From the NCBI RefSeq assembly GCF_024496085.1, contig NZ_CP101751.1, positions 806,001 to 870,000 of the forward strand: a stretch of DNA of 64,000 bases, in the 5' to 3' direction. A model generated the notes under the pieces. The model was not told the DNA's origin and did not search any database. It worked only from the letters and a program-made list of their open reading frames with translations. This document shows, piece after piece, positions 1 through 9,558 of the stretch. The DNA is from Flavobacterium cerinum. Its GTDB lineage: Bacteria > Bacteroidota > Bacteroidia > Flavobacteriales > Flavobacteriaceae. Each line of letters starts with the position of its first letter. The stretch's first letter is position 1. The position numbers were made by a program, and so were the translations under genes.

Positions 1-270
1 ATTAAAAATTCAAAAACAATCTTATGGAATGGTCCGTTGGGCGTTTTTGAATTGGAAAAATTTGCAGAAGGAACCATCACATTAGGAAACTTTATTGCTG
101 AAGCAACTAAAAACGGAGCGTTTTCACTTGTTGGAGGAGGCGATTCGGTTGCCGCTGTAAAACAGTTCGGATTAGAACCGAAAATGAGTTATGTTTCTAC
201 TGGTGGCGGGGCAATGCTGGAAATGCTGGAAGGAAAAACACTTCCCGGAATTGCCGCTATTTTGGAATAA
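1..270 (+). CDS. pgk: Phosphoglycerate kinase, C-terminal part (5' end outside window)
   Basis: Open from the first base in frame 1 and translated as [21 protein letters not shown], then a glycine-rich GGGDSVAA segment and [18 protein letters not shown] before the stop. WNGPxGVFE, GGGDS and STGGGA are signature parts of the ADP/ATP-binding C-terminal lobe of phosphoglycerate kinase, which interconverts 1,3-bisphosphoglycerate and 3-phosphoglycerate in cytosolic glycolysis. About 89 residues of a protein normally near 395 residues are present; the rest lies upstream of the window. An internal TTG at 37 could be mistaken for a start but is inside the conserved core. Identification is firm. Confidence 0.95.
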   Translation: MKNSKTILWNGPLGVFELEKFAEGTITLGNFIAEATKNGAFSLVGGGDSVAAVKQFGLEPKMSYVSTGGGAMLEMLEGKTLPGIAAILE

Positions 271-317
271 ATTTCCATTTTTAACAATATTTAAACAAAA
301 TATAAGTTATAAGCTAT

Positions 318-325
318 TATGTTTG
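318..325 (+). promoter_or_regulatory. Putative -7 promoter box for the lytic transglycosylase gene
   Basis: TATGTTTG matches the Bacteroidota -7 consensus TAnnTTTG and lies about 50 bases before the ATG at 375. No clear -33 TTG is visible at the expected distance. Confidence 0.45.
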
Positions 326-374
326 CATGGCTTGCATAAGAAATTGAATTGTAATATGTTATAAGATAGAATGT

Positions 375-2234
375 ATGGATAATAAAAAAATATTGTCTTT
401 ATTTTTAGGCTTAATCAGCCTGGGCGCGATGGCTCAGGAGACAGCCCAAAATGAAGTCCCGGCTAAACCGGAAATTAAAATGTCCTATCTGGACTCCCTC
501 AAATCGACCTTCGTAAAATATGAAACCAGTGCCTGCATTGATGAAATGTGGTTGAAAGAACTAAGCAATCAGGACTTGTTTACAGATATGGAGTCGGATA
601 TTTCCAAAGTAAACATTGACCAGGAAGTATCTTACGATTTACCGACAGATGTGCTTAAAGAACGTTTAAGACGATTGGATGAGAAATCACCTTTCAACAT
701 CGAATACAATCAGGCTCTTGAAAATGTGATAAAAGCATTCCTGAAAAACCGACCAAAGGCTTTTGAAAGAATGATGGCGATATCGGAGTATTATTTCCCG
801 ATGTTTGAAGAGCGTCTTGCAAAATACAATATCCCGCTGGAAGTGAAATATTTAGCCATAGTGGAATCGGCTTTAAACCCGAAAGCAAAATCAAGAGTGG
901 GTGCTACCGGATTATGGCAGTTTATGTATGCTACCGGAAAACAATATAACCTGGAAGTAAATTCATATGTTGATGAGCGTAGCGATCCTTTGAAAGCAAC
1001 GGAAGCAGCATGTCAGTATTTATCAACGATGTATGGTATTTTCGGCGATTGGGATCTGGTTTTGGCATCCTATAATACCGGACCGGGTAACGTTGCAAAA
1101 GCAATCCGCCGATCGGGAGGAATGACAAACTACTGGAATATCCGTAAATACATGCACAAGGAAACACAAGGTTATTTACCGGCTTTCCTGGCTACGATGT
1201 ATATCTACGAATACAGAAAAGAACACGGTATCGTTCCGAAAAAAGCACCGATGACGTATTTTGAAACCGATACGTTGATGGTAAAACAACAAATGTCGTT
1301 TAAACAACTTTCAGATTTATTAGACGTACCGGTAGAACAATTGCGATTATTAAACCCGATTTATAAACTGGATGTTGTTCCTTATGTAACGGATAAAGCG
1401 CATTTTATCCGTTTACCAAAACAAAAAGCAGGAATGTTTGTTTCGAATGAGGATAAGATTTATGCTTATTTGAAATACGAAGAAGACAAACGCGAAAAAC
1501 CGTTTACATCGATTCGTAAAGATATGATTGCGCAGCGAACAGCAAACGGAACCCGAAAAGATTCGGCTGTAGCGATTGTAGAAGATTATCCGATGAAGTC
1601 GGTTAAGAAAACGAAAATCAAATATTATACTGTAAAACGCGGGGATAACCTTTCGGAAATTTCTTCAAAAAACAATGTGACTATTGCTGAGTTGAAGAAA
1701 TGGAATAAACTGAAAAAGAATACAGTTAATGCCGGACAAAAATTAAAGATCGAATACGATACCAATGTTATGGTAGCTGATCGATCGGCAGCTAAAAAGA
1801 AAGCTCCTGAACCGAAAATTGCAGAACCGAAAATTGTTGAGCCAAAAGCCGGTGAAAATGATTTATATGTTGTTCAAAAAGGAGATAACCTAACGGCTAT
1901 CGCTGAAAAACACAAAGTAAGTATTGATCAGTTGAAAGACTGGAACAATATGGAGAGCAATGAAATCCAGGCCGGCCAAAAGCTAACGATTCAGGAACCG
2001 GCTAAGGAAACCGTAGCGGTTGTGGAAAAAGAAGTAAAAAAAGAAATTATAAATAGAGATTCCAGTAAAGAACGCAATTACAACAAAGAAAGAATGTATG
2101 TTGTTCAAAAAGGGGATTCACTGTTTAGTATCGCTAAAAAACATCCGGGGATAACCGTTGCCGAAATAAAAAAATGGAATAATATCGATAACGAAAATAT
2201 CAAACCGGGAATGAAACTTAAAATAAACGGATAG
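375..2234 (+). CDS. mltD: LysM-containing membrane-bound lytic transglycosylase (MltD type)
   Basis: A 619-residue exported protein. An N-terminal signal peptide (LSLFLGLISLGAMAQ) precedes a lytic transglycosylase (SLT/GEWL) domain at about residues 130-270, with the catalytic glutamate E164 in IVESALNP and the family motifs GATGLWQFM and ASYNTGPGNV. Three LysM domains follow at about 416-460, 496-540 and 574-619, each starting with YxVxxGDxL, joined by Lys/Pro/Glu-rich linkers. The enzyme would cleave the MurNAc-GlcNAc bond of peptidoglycan to give 1,6-anhydromuropeptides, with the LysM repeats anchoring it to the wall. It lies after pgk and 22 bases before a lipoprotein gene. The MltD architecture is clear; exact orthology is less so. 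Confidence 0.9.
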   Translation: MDNKKILSLFLGLISLGAMAQETAQNEVPAKPEIKMSYLDSLKSTFVKYETSACIDEMWLKELSNQDLFTDMESDISKVNIDQEVSYDLPTDVLKERLRRLDEKSPFNIEYNQALENVIKAFLKNRPKAFERMMAISEYYFPMFEERLAKYNIPLEVKYLAIVESALNPKAKSRVGATGLWQFMYATGKQYNLEVNSYVDERSDPLKATEAACQYLSTMYGIFGDWDLVLASYNTGPGNVAKAIRRSGGMTNYWNIRKYMHKETQGYLPAFLATMYIYEYRKEHGIVPKKAPMTYFETDTLMVKQQMSFKQLSDLLDVPVEQLRLLNPIYKLDVVPYVTDKAHFIRLPKQKAGMFVSNEDKIYAYLKYEEDKREKPFTSIRKDMIAQRTANGTRKDSAVAIVEDYPMKSVKKTKIKYYTVKRGDNLSEISSKNNVTIAELKKWNKLKKNTVNAGQKLKIEYDTNVMVADRSAAKKKAPEPKIAEPKIVEPKAGENDLYVVQKGDNLTAIAEKHKVSIDQLKDWNNMESNEIQAGQKLTIQEPAKETVAVVEKEVKKEIINRDSSKERNYNKERMYVVQKGDSLFSIAKKHPGITVAEIKKWNNIDNENIKPGMKLKING

Positions 2235-2256
2235 TTATTCGTCCTCAAAAAAATCT

Positions 2257-3243
2257 GTGAAAAAAGCAATCTTTTTTGCAATACTCTTACCAATGCTTTC
2301 TCTTGTTTCCTGTAAAGACAGATCGAAACAAGGGGAAGCATTTTTGCCTGAATCAAAAGGAAATAGCAATGAAATAGCAATTGTAATTGATGATGTGTTA
2401 TGGAGTGGAGAAGTAGGTGACAGTCTACGTAAAAAACTAGCCTATCCTATTGACGGATTGCCGCAGGAAGAACCGATTTTCACGATTAACCAGTATTCGC
2501 CCCGAATTTTTGAAGGTGCCGTAACTCAAAGCCGAAATATCATTGTGGTATCCAAAGGACTCAATAAGGAGTTCAAACACGTTGAAAACAAATATGCTAA
2601 ACCGCAAAATGTTTTCTATCTCACCGGTTATTCCGTTCACGAAATTCTGGATCTGATCGAAACTCATACCGAAACACTGACTTCGATCATTAAGTTTTCG
2701 GAAATCCATTATGTCCAGGGAAAAATTGAGAAAGCCCGACTTAAGGATGATAAGCTTCGCGGTGTTTTTATGATTAATATTGAGATTCCGGATACGTACC
2801 GCTATGCCGATGAAAAAGAATATTTTTACTGGATAAAAAAAGACATCCCTTCCGGTAGTTCCAGTCTCCTGGTCTATCAGGTTCCGATTTCACAGATTGA
2901 AAAGAACAATGATATTGTGGGGAATATCGTAAAAGTTCGCGATTCTGTCGGCGCTTTATATATTCGCGGTACGATGGAACATTCATCCATGATTACAGAA
3001 GAAGGTTATTCGCCCTATTTTATGAGTACGCGTATCGATGGGAAACCGGCCTATGAAACCAAAGGAACATGGGAACTTCAAAACAACTTTATGAGTGGTC
3101 CTTTTCTGAATTATGCGATTCGCGATGAAAAAAACCATCGTTACCTTATCCTCGAAGGATTTGTTTATGATCCGTCTAATGCAAAAAGGGATCTGGTTTT
3201 TGAACTGGAAGCAATCATGAAATCGGTACATATTCTACACTAA
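2257..3243 (+). CDS. DUF4837 family lipoprotein
   Basis: A 328-residue protein with a lipoprotein signal peptide (MKKAIFFAILLPMLSLVSC, lipid-attachment Cys at 20), so probably lipidated. The body (QSRNIIVVSKGL near 95, YRYADEKEYFYWIKKDIPSGSSSLLVYQVP near 180-210) resembles the Bacteroidota family DUF4837, whose function is unknown. The start is GTG at 2257, chosen because it gives the intact signal peptide; no ATG lies nearby. It begins 22 bases after the transglycosylase stop, so co-transcription is likely. I infer an envelope role linked to cell-wall turnover only from this position. Confidence 0.75.
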   Translation: MKKAIFFAILLPMLSLVSCKDRSKQGEAFLPESKGNSNEIAIVIDDVLWSGEVGDSLRKKLAYPIDGLPQEEPIFTINQYSPRIFEGAVTQSRNIIVVSKGLNKEFKHVENKYAKPQNVFYLTGYSVHEILDLIETHTETLTSIIKFSEIHYVQGKIEKARLKDDKLRGVFMINIEIPDTYRYADEKEYFYWIKKDIPSGSSSLLVYQVPISQIEKNNDIVGNIVKVRDSVGALYIRGTMEHSSMITEEGYSPYFMSTRIDGKPAYETKGTWELQNNFMSGPFLNYAIRDEKNHRYLILEGFVYDPSNAKRDLVFELEAIMKSVHILH

Positions 3244-3263
3244 TTTTTTTAAACCATACAGAA

Positions 3264-3713
3264 ATGAATTTAAAATTCGAAATAAAGCGATTTAACGAAC
3301 TTTCGCTGGGCGAACTGTATTCGATATTACAACTGCGTTCAGAAATCTTTGTAGTGGAGCAGGATTGCGTTTATCAGGATATTGACGGTAAAGACGAGAA
3401 AGCATTGCACGTAATCGGAACTTTTAACGGTGAAGTAGTGGCTTATTGCCGTTTATTTCAATCCGGCGATTATTTTCAAAATGCAGCATCGATCGGTAGA
3501 GTAGTGGTGAAACAAACGTATCGTGACCGTAAATGGGGACATGACCTTATCAGTGAAGCTAAAAAAGGAATTGAAACGTATTACGGAACAGATAAAATAA
3601 CGATCTCAGCACAATTGTACCTGAAACGATTTTACGAATCACACGGATTTGTTAAGGCTTCGGAGGAATACCTGGAAGATAATATTCCGCATATTGAAAT
3701 GCGGATCGAATAA
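3264..3713 (+). CDS. elaA: ElaA-type GNAT N-acetyltransferase
   Basis: 149 residues, cytosolic. The N-terminal segment LYSILQLRSEIFVVEQDCVYQDIDGKD is almost diagnostic of the ElaA subfamily of GNAT acyltransferases, and IGRVVVKQTYRDRKWGHDLI supplies the acetyl-CoA pyrophosphate-binding region (motif A). The C-terminal FYESHGFVKASEEYLEDNIPHIEM matches the ElaA tail. Family members transfer acetyl from acetyl-CoA to an amine; the substrate is not known. It follows the DUF4837 gene by 20 bases in the same direction and ends 2 bases before a convergent gene, with no obvious terminator between. Confidence 0.85.
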   Translation: MNLKFEIKRFNELSLGELYSILQLRSEIFVVEQDCVYQDIDGKDEKALHVIGTFNGEVVAYCRLFQSGDYFQNAASIGRVVVKQTYRDRKWGHDLISEAKKGIETYYGTDKITISAQLYLKRFYESHGFVKASEEYLEDNIPHIEMRIE

Positions 3714-3715
3714 AC

Positions 3716-4540
3716 TTAAATTTTTGTAATCACTAATTCTACACGACGGTCCTGATCCGGGCCGTTTCCTAGTGGTTGTGTATTCCCGTAACCTTTAAAC
3801 GTCATTCGTTTTTTGTCTATTTTTTTCTGAATCAGAAATTTATACACTGCCTGAGCCCGGTTATGGGATAACATTCTTTTTTTGGTGTCTTTGTCGATAG
3901 CTTCTTTCTGGAATGTTGGCGTACAACAAATATGCCCCTGAATTTCGAATTCCAGATTTTTATATTTGTGAAGTAGTTTAGCAACCCGCTCCAATTCGTT
4001 TTTGGATTTCAACGTTAAACGGCTACTGCCTTTGTCAAAAAGAATTTTCTCAAGGTAAATCCGGTCACCGACAATCATGTCTGCTTTAATGGTTGAATGA
4101 ATGCCCGGTATCGGTTTCGGCGGTACGGGTTTAAAGTTCATTACAACGTCAACACGTCTGTTTTTCTGACGTACTTCTGGAAGATTGTCTACAATATCAT
4201 CATCAATTAAAACGCGGCCTTTGCCTTCAATTGTTACGATAATCTTGTTTTTAATTCCCTTTTCAATCAACTTGCTTTTGATCGTATTAGCACGGTTATT
4301 CGACAGCTTATAATTATAGGCATCTTTACCGCGATCATCGCAATATCCGTAAATCTGAATGCTTTCGACACGGGAAGTATCAATCGCTTTTACGAACGCA
4401 ACAACATCATTGGCCTGTTTTTCTTCCAGATTGTACTTGTCAAATACAAAATACACGGAGTGAACGACTTCTTCCTGAGCTTTCAGGAATTGTGTGGTCA
4501 GCAATAAAAGAAAAACAAGCGCAATACGTTTCATATTCAA
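3716..4540 (-). CDS. Exported protein with two OmpA-like peptidoglycan-binding domains
   Basis: 274 residues with a signal peptide (IALVFLLLLTTQFLKAQ). Two OmpA/MotB-like domains are visible in tandem: residues about 28-135 (VYFVFDKYNL...NNRANTIKSKLIEKGI...NRRVDVVM) and about 160-274 (ILFDKGSSRL...SHNRAQAVYKFLIQKKI...DQDRRVELVI). The domain normally holds the outer envelope to peptidoglycan by binding diaminopimelate. There is no beta-barrel N-terminus, so this is a periplasmic or surface-associated tether rather than a porin. It starts 3 bases after the kup stop, so the two are probably one transcript. Two OmpA domains in one short protein is a less usual layout. Confidence 0.82.
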   Translation of the reverse strand: MNMKRIALVFLLLLTTQFLKAQEEVVHSVYFVFDKYNLEEKQANDVVAFVKAIDTSRVESIQIYGYCDDRGKDAYNYKLSNNRANTIKSKLIEKGIKNKIIVTIEGKGRVLIDDDIVDNLPEVRQKNRRVDVVMNFKPVPPKPIPGIHSTIKADMIVGDRIYLEKILFDKGSSRLTLKSKNELERVAKLLHKYKNLEFEIQGHICCTPTFQKEAIDKDTKKRMLSHNRAQAVYKFLIQKKIDKKRMTFKGYGNTQPLGNGPDQDRRVELVITKI

Positions 4541-4543
4541 ATG

Positions 4544-6526
4544 TTATTTTCGGTCTTTAATTCGGGTAAGGCTTATATCTTCCGGCGGATGAATTACAAT
4601 CGGGTATTGTTCGATTTTTACAGAACTACTATCCAATCCGAAAGCTTGTTCTTCTGAAAGACTGATCTTTTTCAGGAAGAAATAAATATCCAGGATAATA
4701 CGTTGGTACCAAGGGAAATCATTGTCATAAGACATGAATTTTTCGATCAGTACAAATTTAAAATCACCCAATACATTGTTTCGGTTTAACGATTCATAAC
4801 GACTGGTAATATCTACTTCTCCGTTTTTAACCATATCCTGAACTACTTTTTTAAACAGCAGGTTAATACGCGGTGCTACCCGGAATCCAAGATAAAAATC
4901 AACACGGATAATATCATCTTTCACTATTTCGCGAACGCGGTATTCCATTTCATAGGGTTCATCGACTACATTTACGTGAATCATCCAGTAAATATCCGCT
5001 CGCTTAGGGCGTTTCTGCAAGATAGAATAAATAATTTTAGATTCTACCTCATCACCGTGGCTGGCATTGGTCATATAAACCAAATGCGTGGCATATTTTG
5101 GAATCGAAAGATCATTACTCAATTCGGAAATGACATTCTTGAATTTGTCGATTTTAACGAATTCGGTATAATCTTTTCGGATCTTTTTAGCGGTAAACCA
5201 TGCAATCATTATAATAGCAAGCAATCCGGCGATAAATACGGATACATAACCACCGTGCGGGAATTTTTCAATGTTTGCCAGGAAGAACGAAATCTCAATT
5301 GTAAGATATAGCGCGATAACCAGAACGATAAAAATCGGATTATAACGTTTTAGGACCATATAGAAGCCTAATAAAATAGTGGTCATGATCATACACATCA
5401 CAATGGCAAGTCCGTATGCCGCTTCCATGTTTCCGGATTCTTCAAAATGAACAACGATAAATACACACCCGATAAATAACAACCAGTTAATCGAAGGGAT
5501 ATATAATTGTCCTTTTAATTCCGTTGGATATTTGATACGTACTTTCGGCCATAAGTTCAGACGCATAGCCTCACTGATCAATGTAAAAGATCCGCTGATT
5601 AATGCTTGAGATGCAATAACCGCAGCCATAGTAGCGATAGCGATTCCGAAAGGTAAAAACCAATCCGGCATAACCAGATAAAACGGGTTTCCGGGATTAC
5701 TGGCGTTTCCGCTTAATTCAACCAATGTGCTTCCGGTATTTGAAATCAGGTAAGCACCTTGTCCGAAATAGTTCAGTACCAGCATACTTTTTACAAAAAT
5801 CCAGCTGATACGGATATTTTTAATTCCACAATGTCCCAAGTCACTATATAGCGCTTCAGCTCCTGTGGTACAAAGGAATACATAACCTAAAACATAAAAT
5901 CCCTCGTGGTGTATTTTTAATAAATGAAACGCATAATAGGGATTAATCGCTTTTAAAACGGAAACATTTCCTAATAAGTGAATAACGCCCAATGTTCCTA
6001 ACATTCCGAACCAAAGCAGCATTAAAGGGCCGAAGAATTTTCCGACCAGTTTGGTTCCGAAACGCTGAATAAAGAACAATACAAACAGAATTCCGATTAC
6101 GATCGGTATGGTGTTCAGTTCCGGATTATAGGTCCGAAGTCCTTCAATGGCTGATGATACGGAAATGGGAGGAGTTATAATACCATCGGCGAGCAAGGCA
6201 CTTCCTCCGAGAATGGCCGGCACGATTAGCCAACGCTTTTTGAGTTTTTTAACCAGTGTATAAAGAGAGAAAATTCCTCCCTCGCCTTTATTGTCGGCAC
6301 GTAAAGTAAGAATTACGTATTTAAAGGTTGTCTGAATGGTCAGTGTCCAGAAAATACAGGAAATCGCACCAAGTACTACATCCGGATCAATAGCCTGTTT
6401 GCCGACTATGGCTTTCATTACGTATAATGGAGAAGTTCCGATATCTCCATAAATAATTCCTAATGTGACAATTAGACCACCTAAAGTCACTTTGTTAAGG
6501 TGGTTACTGCTGTGTGTAGAACTCAC
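4544..6526 (-). CDS. kup: KUP/HAK potassium uptake transporter
   Basis: 660 residues, an inner-membrane K+:H+ symporter of the KUP family. The hallmark N-terminus LGIIYGDIGTSPLYVMKAI is present near residues 21-40, followed by about 12 hydrophobic segments up to roughly residue 450 (including DNKGEGGIFSLY and TGAEALYSDLGHCG) and a cytoplasmic C-terminal domain of about 200 residues. The start is GTG at 6526, which gives the short leader typical of the family. A -7 box (6548-6555) lies just upstream. The next gene, an OmpA-domain protein, begins 3 bases after the stop. Confidence 0.95.
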   Translation of the reverse strand: MSSTHSSNHLNKVTLGGLIVTLGIIYGDIGTSPLYVMKAIVGKQAIDPDVVLGAISCIFWTLTIQTTFKYVILTLRADNKGEGGIFSLYTLVKKLKKRWLIVPAILGGSALLADGIITPPISVSSAIEGLRTYNPELNTIPIVIGILFVLFFIQRFGTKLVGKFFGPLMLLWFGMLGTLGVIHLLGNVSVLKAINPYYAFHLLKIHHEGFYVLGYVFLCTTGAEALYSDLGHCGIKNIRISWIFVKSMLVLNYFGQGAYLISNTGSTLVELSGNASNPGNPFYLVMPDWFLPFGIAIATMAAVIASQALISGSFTLISEAMRLNLWPKVRIKYPTELKGQLYIPSINWLLFIGCVFIVVHFEESGNMEAAYGLAIVMCMIMTTILLGFYMVLKRYNPIFIVLVIALYLTIEISFFLANIEKFPHGGYVSVFIAGLLAIIMIAWFTAKKIRKDYTEFVKIDKFKNVISELSNDLSIPKYATHLVYMTNASHGDEVESKIIYSILQKRPKRADIYWMIHVNVVDEPYEMEYRVREIVKDDIIRVDFYLGFRVAPRINLLFKKVVQDMVKNGEVDITSRYESLNRNNVLGDFKFVLIEKFMSYDNDFPWYQRIILDIYFFLKKISLSEEQAFGLDSSSVKIEQYPIVIHPPEDISLTRIKDRK

Positions 6527-6547
6527 GATGTGAAATATTTTAAATCA

Positions 6548-6555
6548 CAAAATTA
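6548..6555 (-). promoter_or_regulatory. Putative -7 promoter box for kup
   Basis: On the minus strand this reads TAATTTTG, a perfect TAnnTTTG match 21 bases before the GTG start of kup. A TTG 23 bases further upstream (complement of 6579-6581) is a possible -33 element. Confidence 0.5.
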
Positions 6556-6593
6556 TCATAAAAAACGAAAGTCATACACAATTCTTACGAAAA

Positions 6594-8234
6594 TTAATTT
6601 TTAAGGATTTTATTGTATTCTACCGTATTATTCAATAAAGATTGCGCTTTTGTTATCTCAACATTACTTTTTGTATAATATTGATACAAACCTTCTTTAT
6701 ATTGATAGCGTTTTATGATTTCGTCGATGATAATTTTTCTGATTTCAGCTTTGTTTTTGTCGAGCTCTTTTTCTTCACTTCGTTGTAAAGCAGCTAGTAA
6801 TTGCTGGTATTCGGTATTGATGCTTTCTTCTATTTTTTCTTTTTTGGCTGTAGCCAATGTGTTTTTTAAGGCCAATTCCGTTTCCGTATCGAATTCAAAT
6901 TTTTCTTTTTTCAGATAGGCTTTAAAATCAGCAAAGTCGGTATCGGAAAAATTCGGAATATTGGTTCCCAGATTTGGATTTTTGTAATAATACTGCGTTA
7001 CATAATTAAAAATACCGTCGTTTTTCAATAAAGCATCAGCAATTGTACTGGTTTTGGTTTCAGCCAGTTCAATGTCCGGTTGAATACCGCCACCATCGTA
7101 TACCGTACGTCCCTTACGGGTTTTAAAAGCATTATACTGACTGGCATCGGTGCGGATTGCTTTTCCGTTTTTATCTTTTTTAGAATAATCAAGTGCCTGA
7201 ATACACCGACCGGAAGGAGTATAATATCTTGATATGGTCACTTTAACCTGAGTTCCGTAAGTTAAATCCAACGGACGTTGAACCAAACCTTTTCCGAAAC
7301 TTCTGGCGCCGACAATCACAGCTCTGTCGAGATCCTGTAGCGCTCCGGCTACAATTTCAGAGGCAGAAGCACTTTTTCCGTCGACTAAAACCGCTAACGG
7401 AATTGTCAGATCAACCGGTGTTTTTTGGGTTTTATAACTGTTATTATGTTTTTCAATTTTCGATTTTGTAGTTACAATCACCTCATTTTGCGGAACAAAT
7501 AAATTACAGATATTCACAGCTTCATGAAGTAAACCACCCGGATTTCCGCGTAAGTCCAGAATAATTCGGGTTGCTCCCTGACTTTTTAATTTTTCCAATG
7601 CTTCTTTGGTTTCAGCGGAAGCTTTGGCATTAAATTGTGACAGTACAATATAACCGGTGGTTTTGTCATTTAGCAAGGCATAAAAAGGAACTGCTTTGAT
7701 TTCTACCTCATCCAATACTATTTGGGTATTCATCATTTTGCCCTGACGACGGTATTGTACATCAATCTTGGAATTTTTTGCACCTTTCAGTAATTGGGCG
7801 GCATCGTCTTTAAAATCAACCAGATTCACATCACCGATCTGAACAATTTCATCACCGGCTTTTAAACCGGCTTTATCGGCCGGAAAGTTTTTATACGGTT
7901 CCCGGATAATCAAACGACCTTCTTTACGACTGATATAGGCTCCGATTCCGGTATATTCTCCTGTGGAATTGATTTTGAATTTAGCGACATCCTGTTCGTT
8001 AAAATAAACCGTATACGGATCAAGATCCATCAACATGTTTTTAATGGCTTTGTCCATCAGATCTGCCGGATTGGTCTCGTCGACATAATTCTGATTTACG
8101 GTTTTAAAAAGAGTAGTAAAAATTTCAATTTGTTTGGCAATTTCAAAAAAGTCATCTCGGAAACTGGCTCCAACAAACAAAAAACCTCCTGCAACGACAG
8201 GAATGATATATCTTTTTTTAAAGTGATGTAACAT
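6594..8234 (-). CDS. S41 family carboxy-terminal processing protease with PDZ domain
   Basis: 546 residues with one N-terminal membrane segment or signal anchor (YIIPVVAGGFLFVGASF). A PDZ domain lies at about residues 85-165 (GEYTGIGAYIS...ADKAGLKAGDEIVQIG), followed by the S41 tail-specific protease core: ILDLRGNPGGLL, the nucleophile-bearing GKSASASEIVAGALQDLDRA and the catalytic lysine in RSFGKGLVQ. Such proteases act in the periplasm on the C-terminal tails of envelope proteins. The C-terminal 150 residues are Lys/Glu-rich and helical. It follows a DUF4349 lipoprotein by only 2 bases, so the two are almost certainly co-expressed. Confidence 0.92.
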   Translation of the reverse strand: MLHHFKKRYIIPVVAGGFLFVGASFRDDFFEIAKQIEIFTTLFKTVNQNYVDETNPADLMDKAIKNMLMDLDPYTVYFNEQDVAKFKINSTGEYTGIGAYISRKEGRLIIREPYKNFPADKAGLKAGDEIVQIGDVNLVDFKDDAAQLLKGAKNSKIDVQYRRQGKMMNTQIVLDEVEIKAVPFYALLNDKTTGYIVLSQFNAKASAETKEALEKLKSQGATRIILDLRGNPGGLLHEAVNICNLFVPQNEVIVTTKSKIEKHNNSYKTQKTPVDLTIPLAVLVDGKSASASEIVAGALQDLDRAVIVGARSFGKGLVQRPLDLTYGTQVKVTISRYYTPSGRCIQALDYSKKDKNGKAIRTDASQYNAFKTRKGRTVYDGGGIQPDIELAETKTSTIADALLKNDGIFNYVTQYYYKNPNLGTNIPNFSDTDFADFKAYLKKEKFEFDTETELALKNTLATAKKEKIEESINTEYQQLLAALQRSEEKELDKNKAEIRKIIIDEIIKRYQYKEGLYQYYTKSNVEITKAQSLLNNTVEYNKILKN

Positions 8235-8236
8235 TT

Positions 8237-9064
8237 TTAAGCTGTTTTTTTCTTATATCTTTTGCGCAGATAGATCAAAAGTAACACGAAAATAAGGATA
8301 AATGGCCAAACTTGCAGTAAGTCAAGGAAGAAAGTTGAAATCCCGAAAAATCCTTCTTTAAATGAGTTCCACATTTTACCGCCATAGGAAACGGTTGCGC
8401 CGCTTTCGGAGGCATTACGGGTATACATTTCAATATGAATCGTACTCAGGGCAACACGACTCTGAAGGTATTTTAACCGGCCTTCTATTGATTCAATTTC
8501 TTCACGAACTGTCGCTAGTCCTTTTTCGATTTCCAATATTTCAGAAACTTTTGTGGCTTTGTTTAGCAAGTCCAGATAGCGTTTTTCCAATGTTTTTTTC
8601 GTGTTGACACGCGATTCGATATCGATATATTCTTCGGTCACGTCATCGGATGAAATTTCTTTGCGATCAAAATGAGAAACACCTTTGCTGATATCGTTGA
8701 TAAACGTATCAAAAGCCGTATTCGGAATACGAACGGTTAAGTCCCGATAAGCAGAACTGTTGTTTTTTCCTGTAACATCGTTTTGTATTGTCGCTTTATA
8801 TTTTATAACCGCTTTCTGTATGTCGGCATAAGATTGGTTGAGATCAGACGTTTCAAACCGAAGATTAGCATTTTTAATGATTTTGGATTCGATTACCGTT
8901 TCCGAACCGCCGCTATTCGATTGCGTAGCATCAGCCGCCGCTTCGGCAACCATTCCTTCTTCCGGTAACACTACGGATTCGACTATAGCGTGATTTTCAG
9001 AATGTTCGTTTTTACAACCAACAATAAGAAGCAATACGGATAATGCAAGGATAATTTTTTTCAT
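8237..9064 (-). CDS. DUF4349 domain-containing lipoprotein
   Basis: 275 residues. A lipoprotein signal peptide (IILALSVLLLIVGC, Cys about 17) is followed by the DUF4349 domain: KNANLRFETSDLNQSY, LTVRIPNTAFDTFIN, then a long coiled coil (about residues 150-200) and a C-terminal transmembrane helix (WPFILIFVLLLIYLRKRYKKK) at about 250-272. The protein would be lipid-anchored at one end and membrane-spanning at the other, with the coiled coil in the periplasm. Its function is unknown. It is translationally close to the S41 protease (2-base gap), which suggests a partner or substrate relationship, an inference only. Confidence 0.8.
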   Translation of the reverse strand: MKKIILALSVLLLIVGCKNEHSENHAIVESVVLPEEGMVAEAAADATQSNSGGSETVIESKIIKNANLRFETSDLNQSYADIQKAVIKYKATIQNDVTGKNNSSAYRDLTVRIPNTAFDTFINDISKGVSHFDRKEISSDDVTEEYIDIESRVNTKKTLEKRYLDLLNKATKVSEILEIEKGLATVREEIESIEGRLKYLQSRVALSTIHIEMYTRNASESGATVSYGGKMWNSFKEGFFGISTFFLDLLQVWPFILIFVLLLIYLRKRYKKKTA

Positions 9065-9159
9065 AGGTCACCATTATTTTAGTTACAACGTGGAATTACT
9101 TTTAAAAGTACAAATTGTAAAAATAGGATGACTTTGAAAAAGAAGAATTTAATTAAATT

Positions 9160-9546
9160 TTAAAGCGGTTTGTCCTGTAAGGTTTCCGCAAACTTTTCGA
9201 AAAGACGTATCGTTTTTTCCGTTATTTCCTGATAGGAAAGCCGGTCTTTGGTTTGATAAAGAAACATAAACGCATACGGTTTGTCGATTGAATCGAGTAA
9301 AATGGACTTATTCAATCGGTAGGTTTCGCGTAAAACCCGTTTAAAATAATTACGGTCTACGGCTTTTTTAAAGTATTTCTTGGAGACGGAAACACCCATT
9401 TTGATTTTTTCTTCCGGATCCGTGGTTTCTAAAGGGACATAAACCAAGCGTAGCGGGTATTTCGATACCGATTTCCCTTCGGAAAAAAGGAGGTCTATAG
9501 TATTCCGGCTTTTGAGCTTTTCGGCTTTCGGATAGGTGTTCTTCAT
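9160..9546 (-). CDS. rnpA: Ribonuclease P protein component
   Basis: 128 residues from ATG at 9546. The N-terminus KNTYPKAEKLKSRNTIDLLFSEGKS and the RNR-like segment KKAVDRNYFKRVLRETYR (about residues 60-77) are typical of the RNase P protein, which helps the RnpB ribozyme mature tRNA 5' ends. The frame is open back to 9603, but I chose 9546 because it restores the usual family N-terminus and the upstream stretch contains a promoter box and a terminator palindrome. No rpmH gene is adjacent in this window. A DUF4349/S41 pair follows downstream. Confidence 0.9.
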   Translation of the reverse strand: MKNTYPKAEKLKSRNTIDLLFSEGKSVSKYPLRLVYVPLETTDPEEKIKMGVSVSKKYFKKAVDRNYFKRVLRETYRLNKSILLDSIDKPYAFMFLYQTKDRLSYQEITEKTIRLFEKFAETLQDKPL

Positions 9547-9550
9547 TCGG

Positions 9551-9558
9551 CAAAGGTA
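9551..9558 (-). promoter_or_regulatory. Putative -7 promoter box directly before rnpA
   Basis: On the minus strand this reads TACCTTTG, matching TAnnTTTG, with only four bases (CCGA) before the rnpA ATG. If used, transcription would begin at or next to the start codon. No convincing -33 TTG is present. Confidence 0.45.

Noticed and set aside
2105..2380. Antisense and alternate-frame open frames over mltD, kup, sufC and other real genes
   Set aside because: Codon-bias shadows: they overlap genes with complete conserved domains and have no family likeness.
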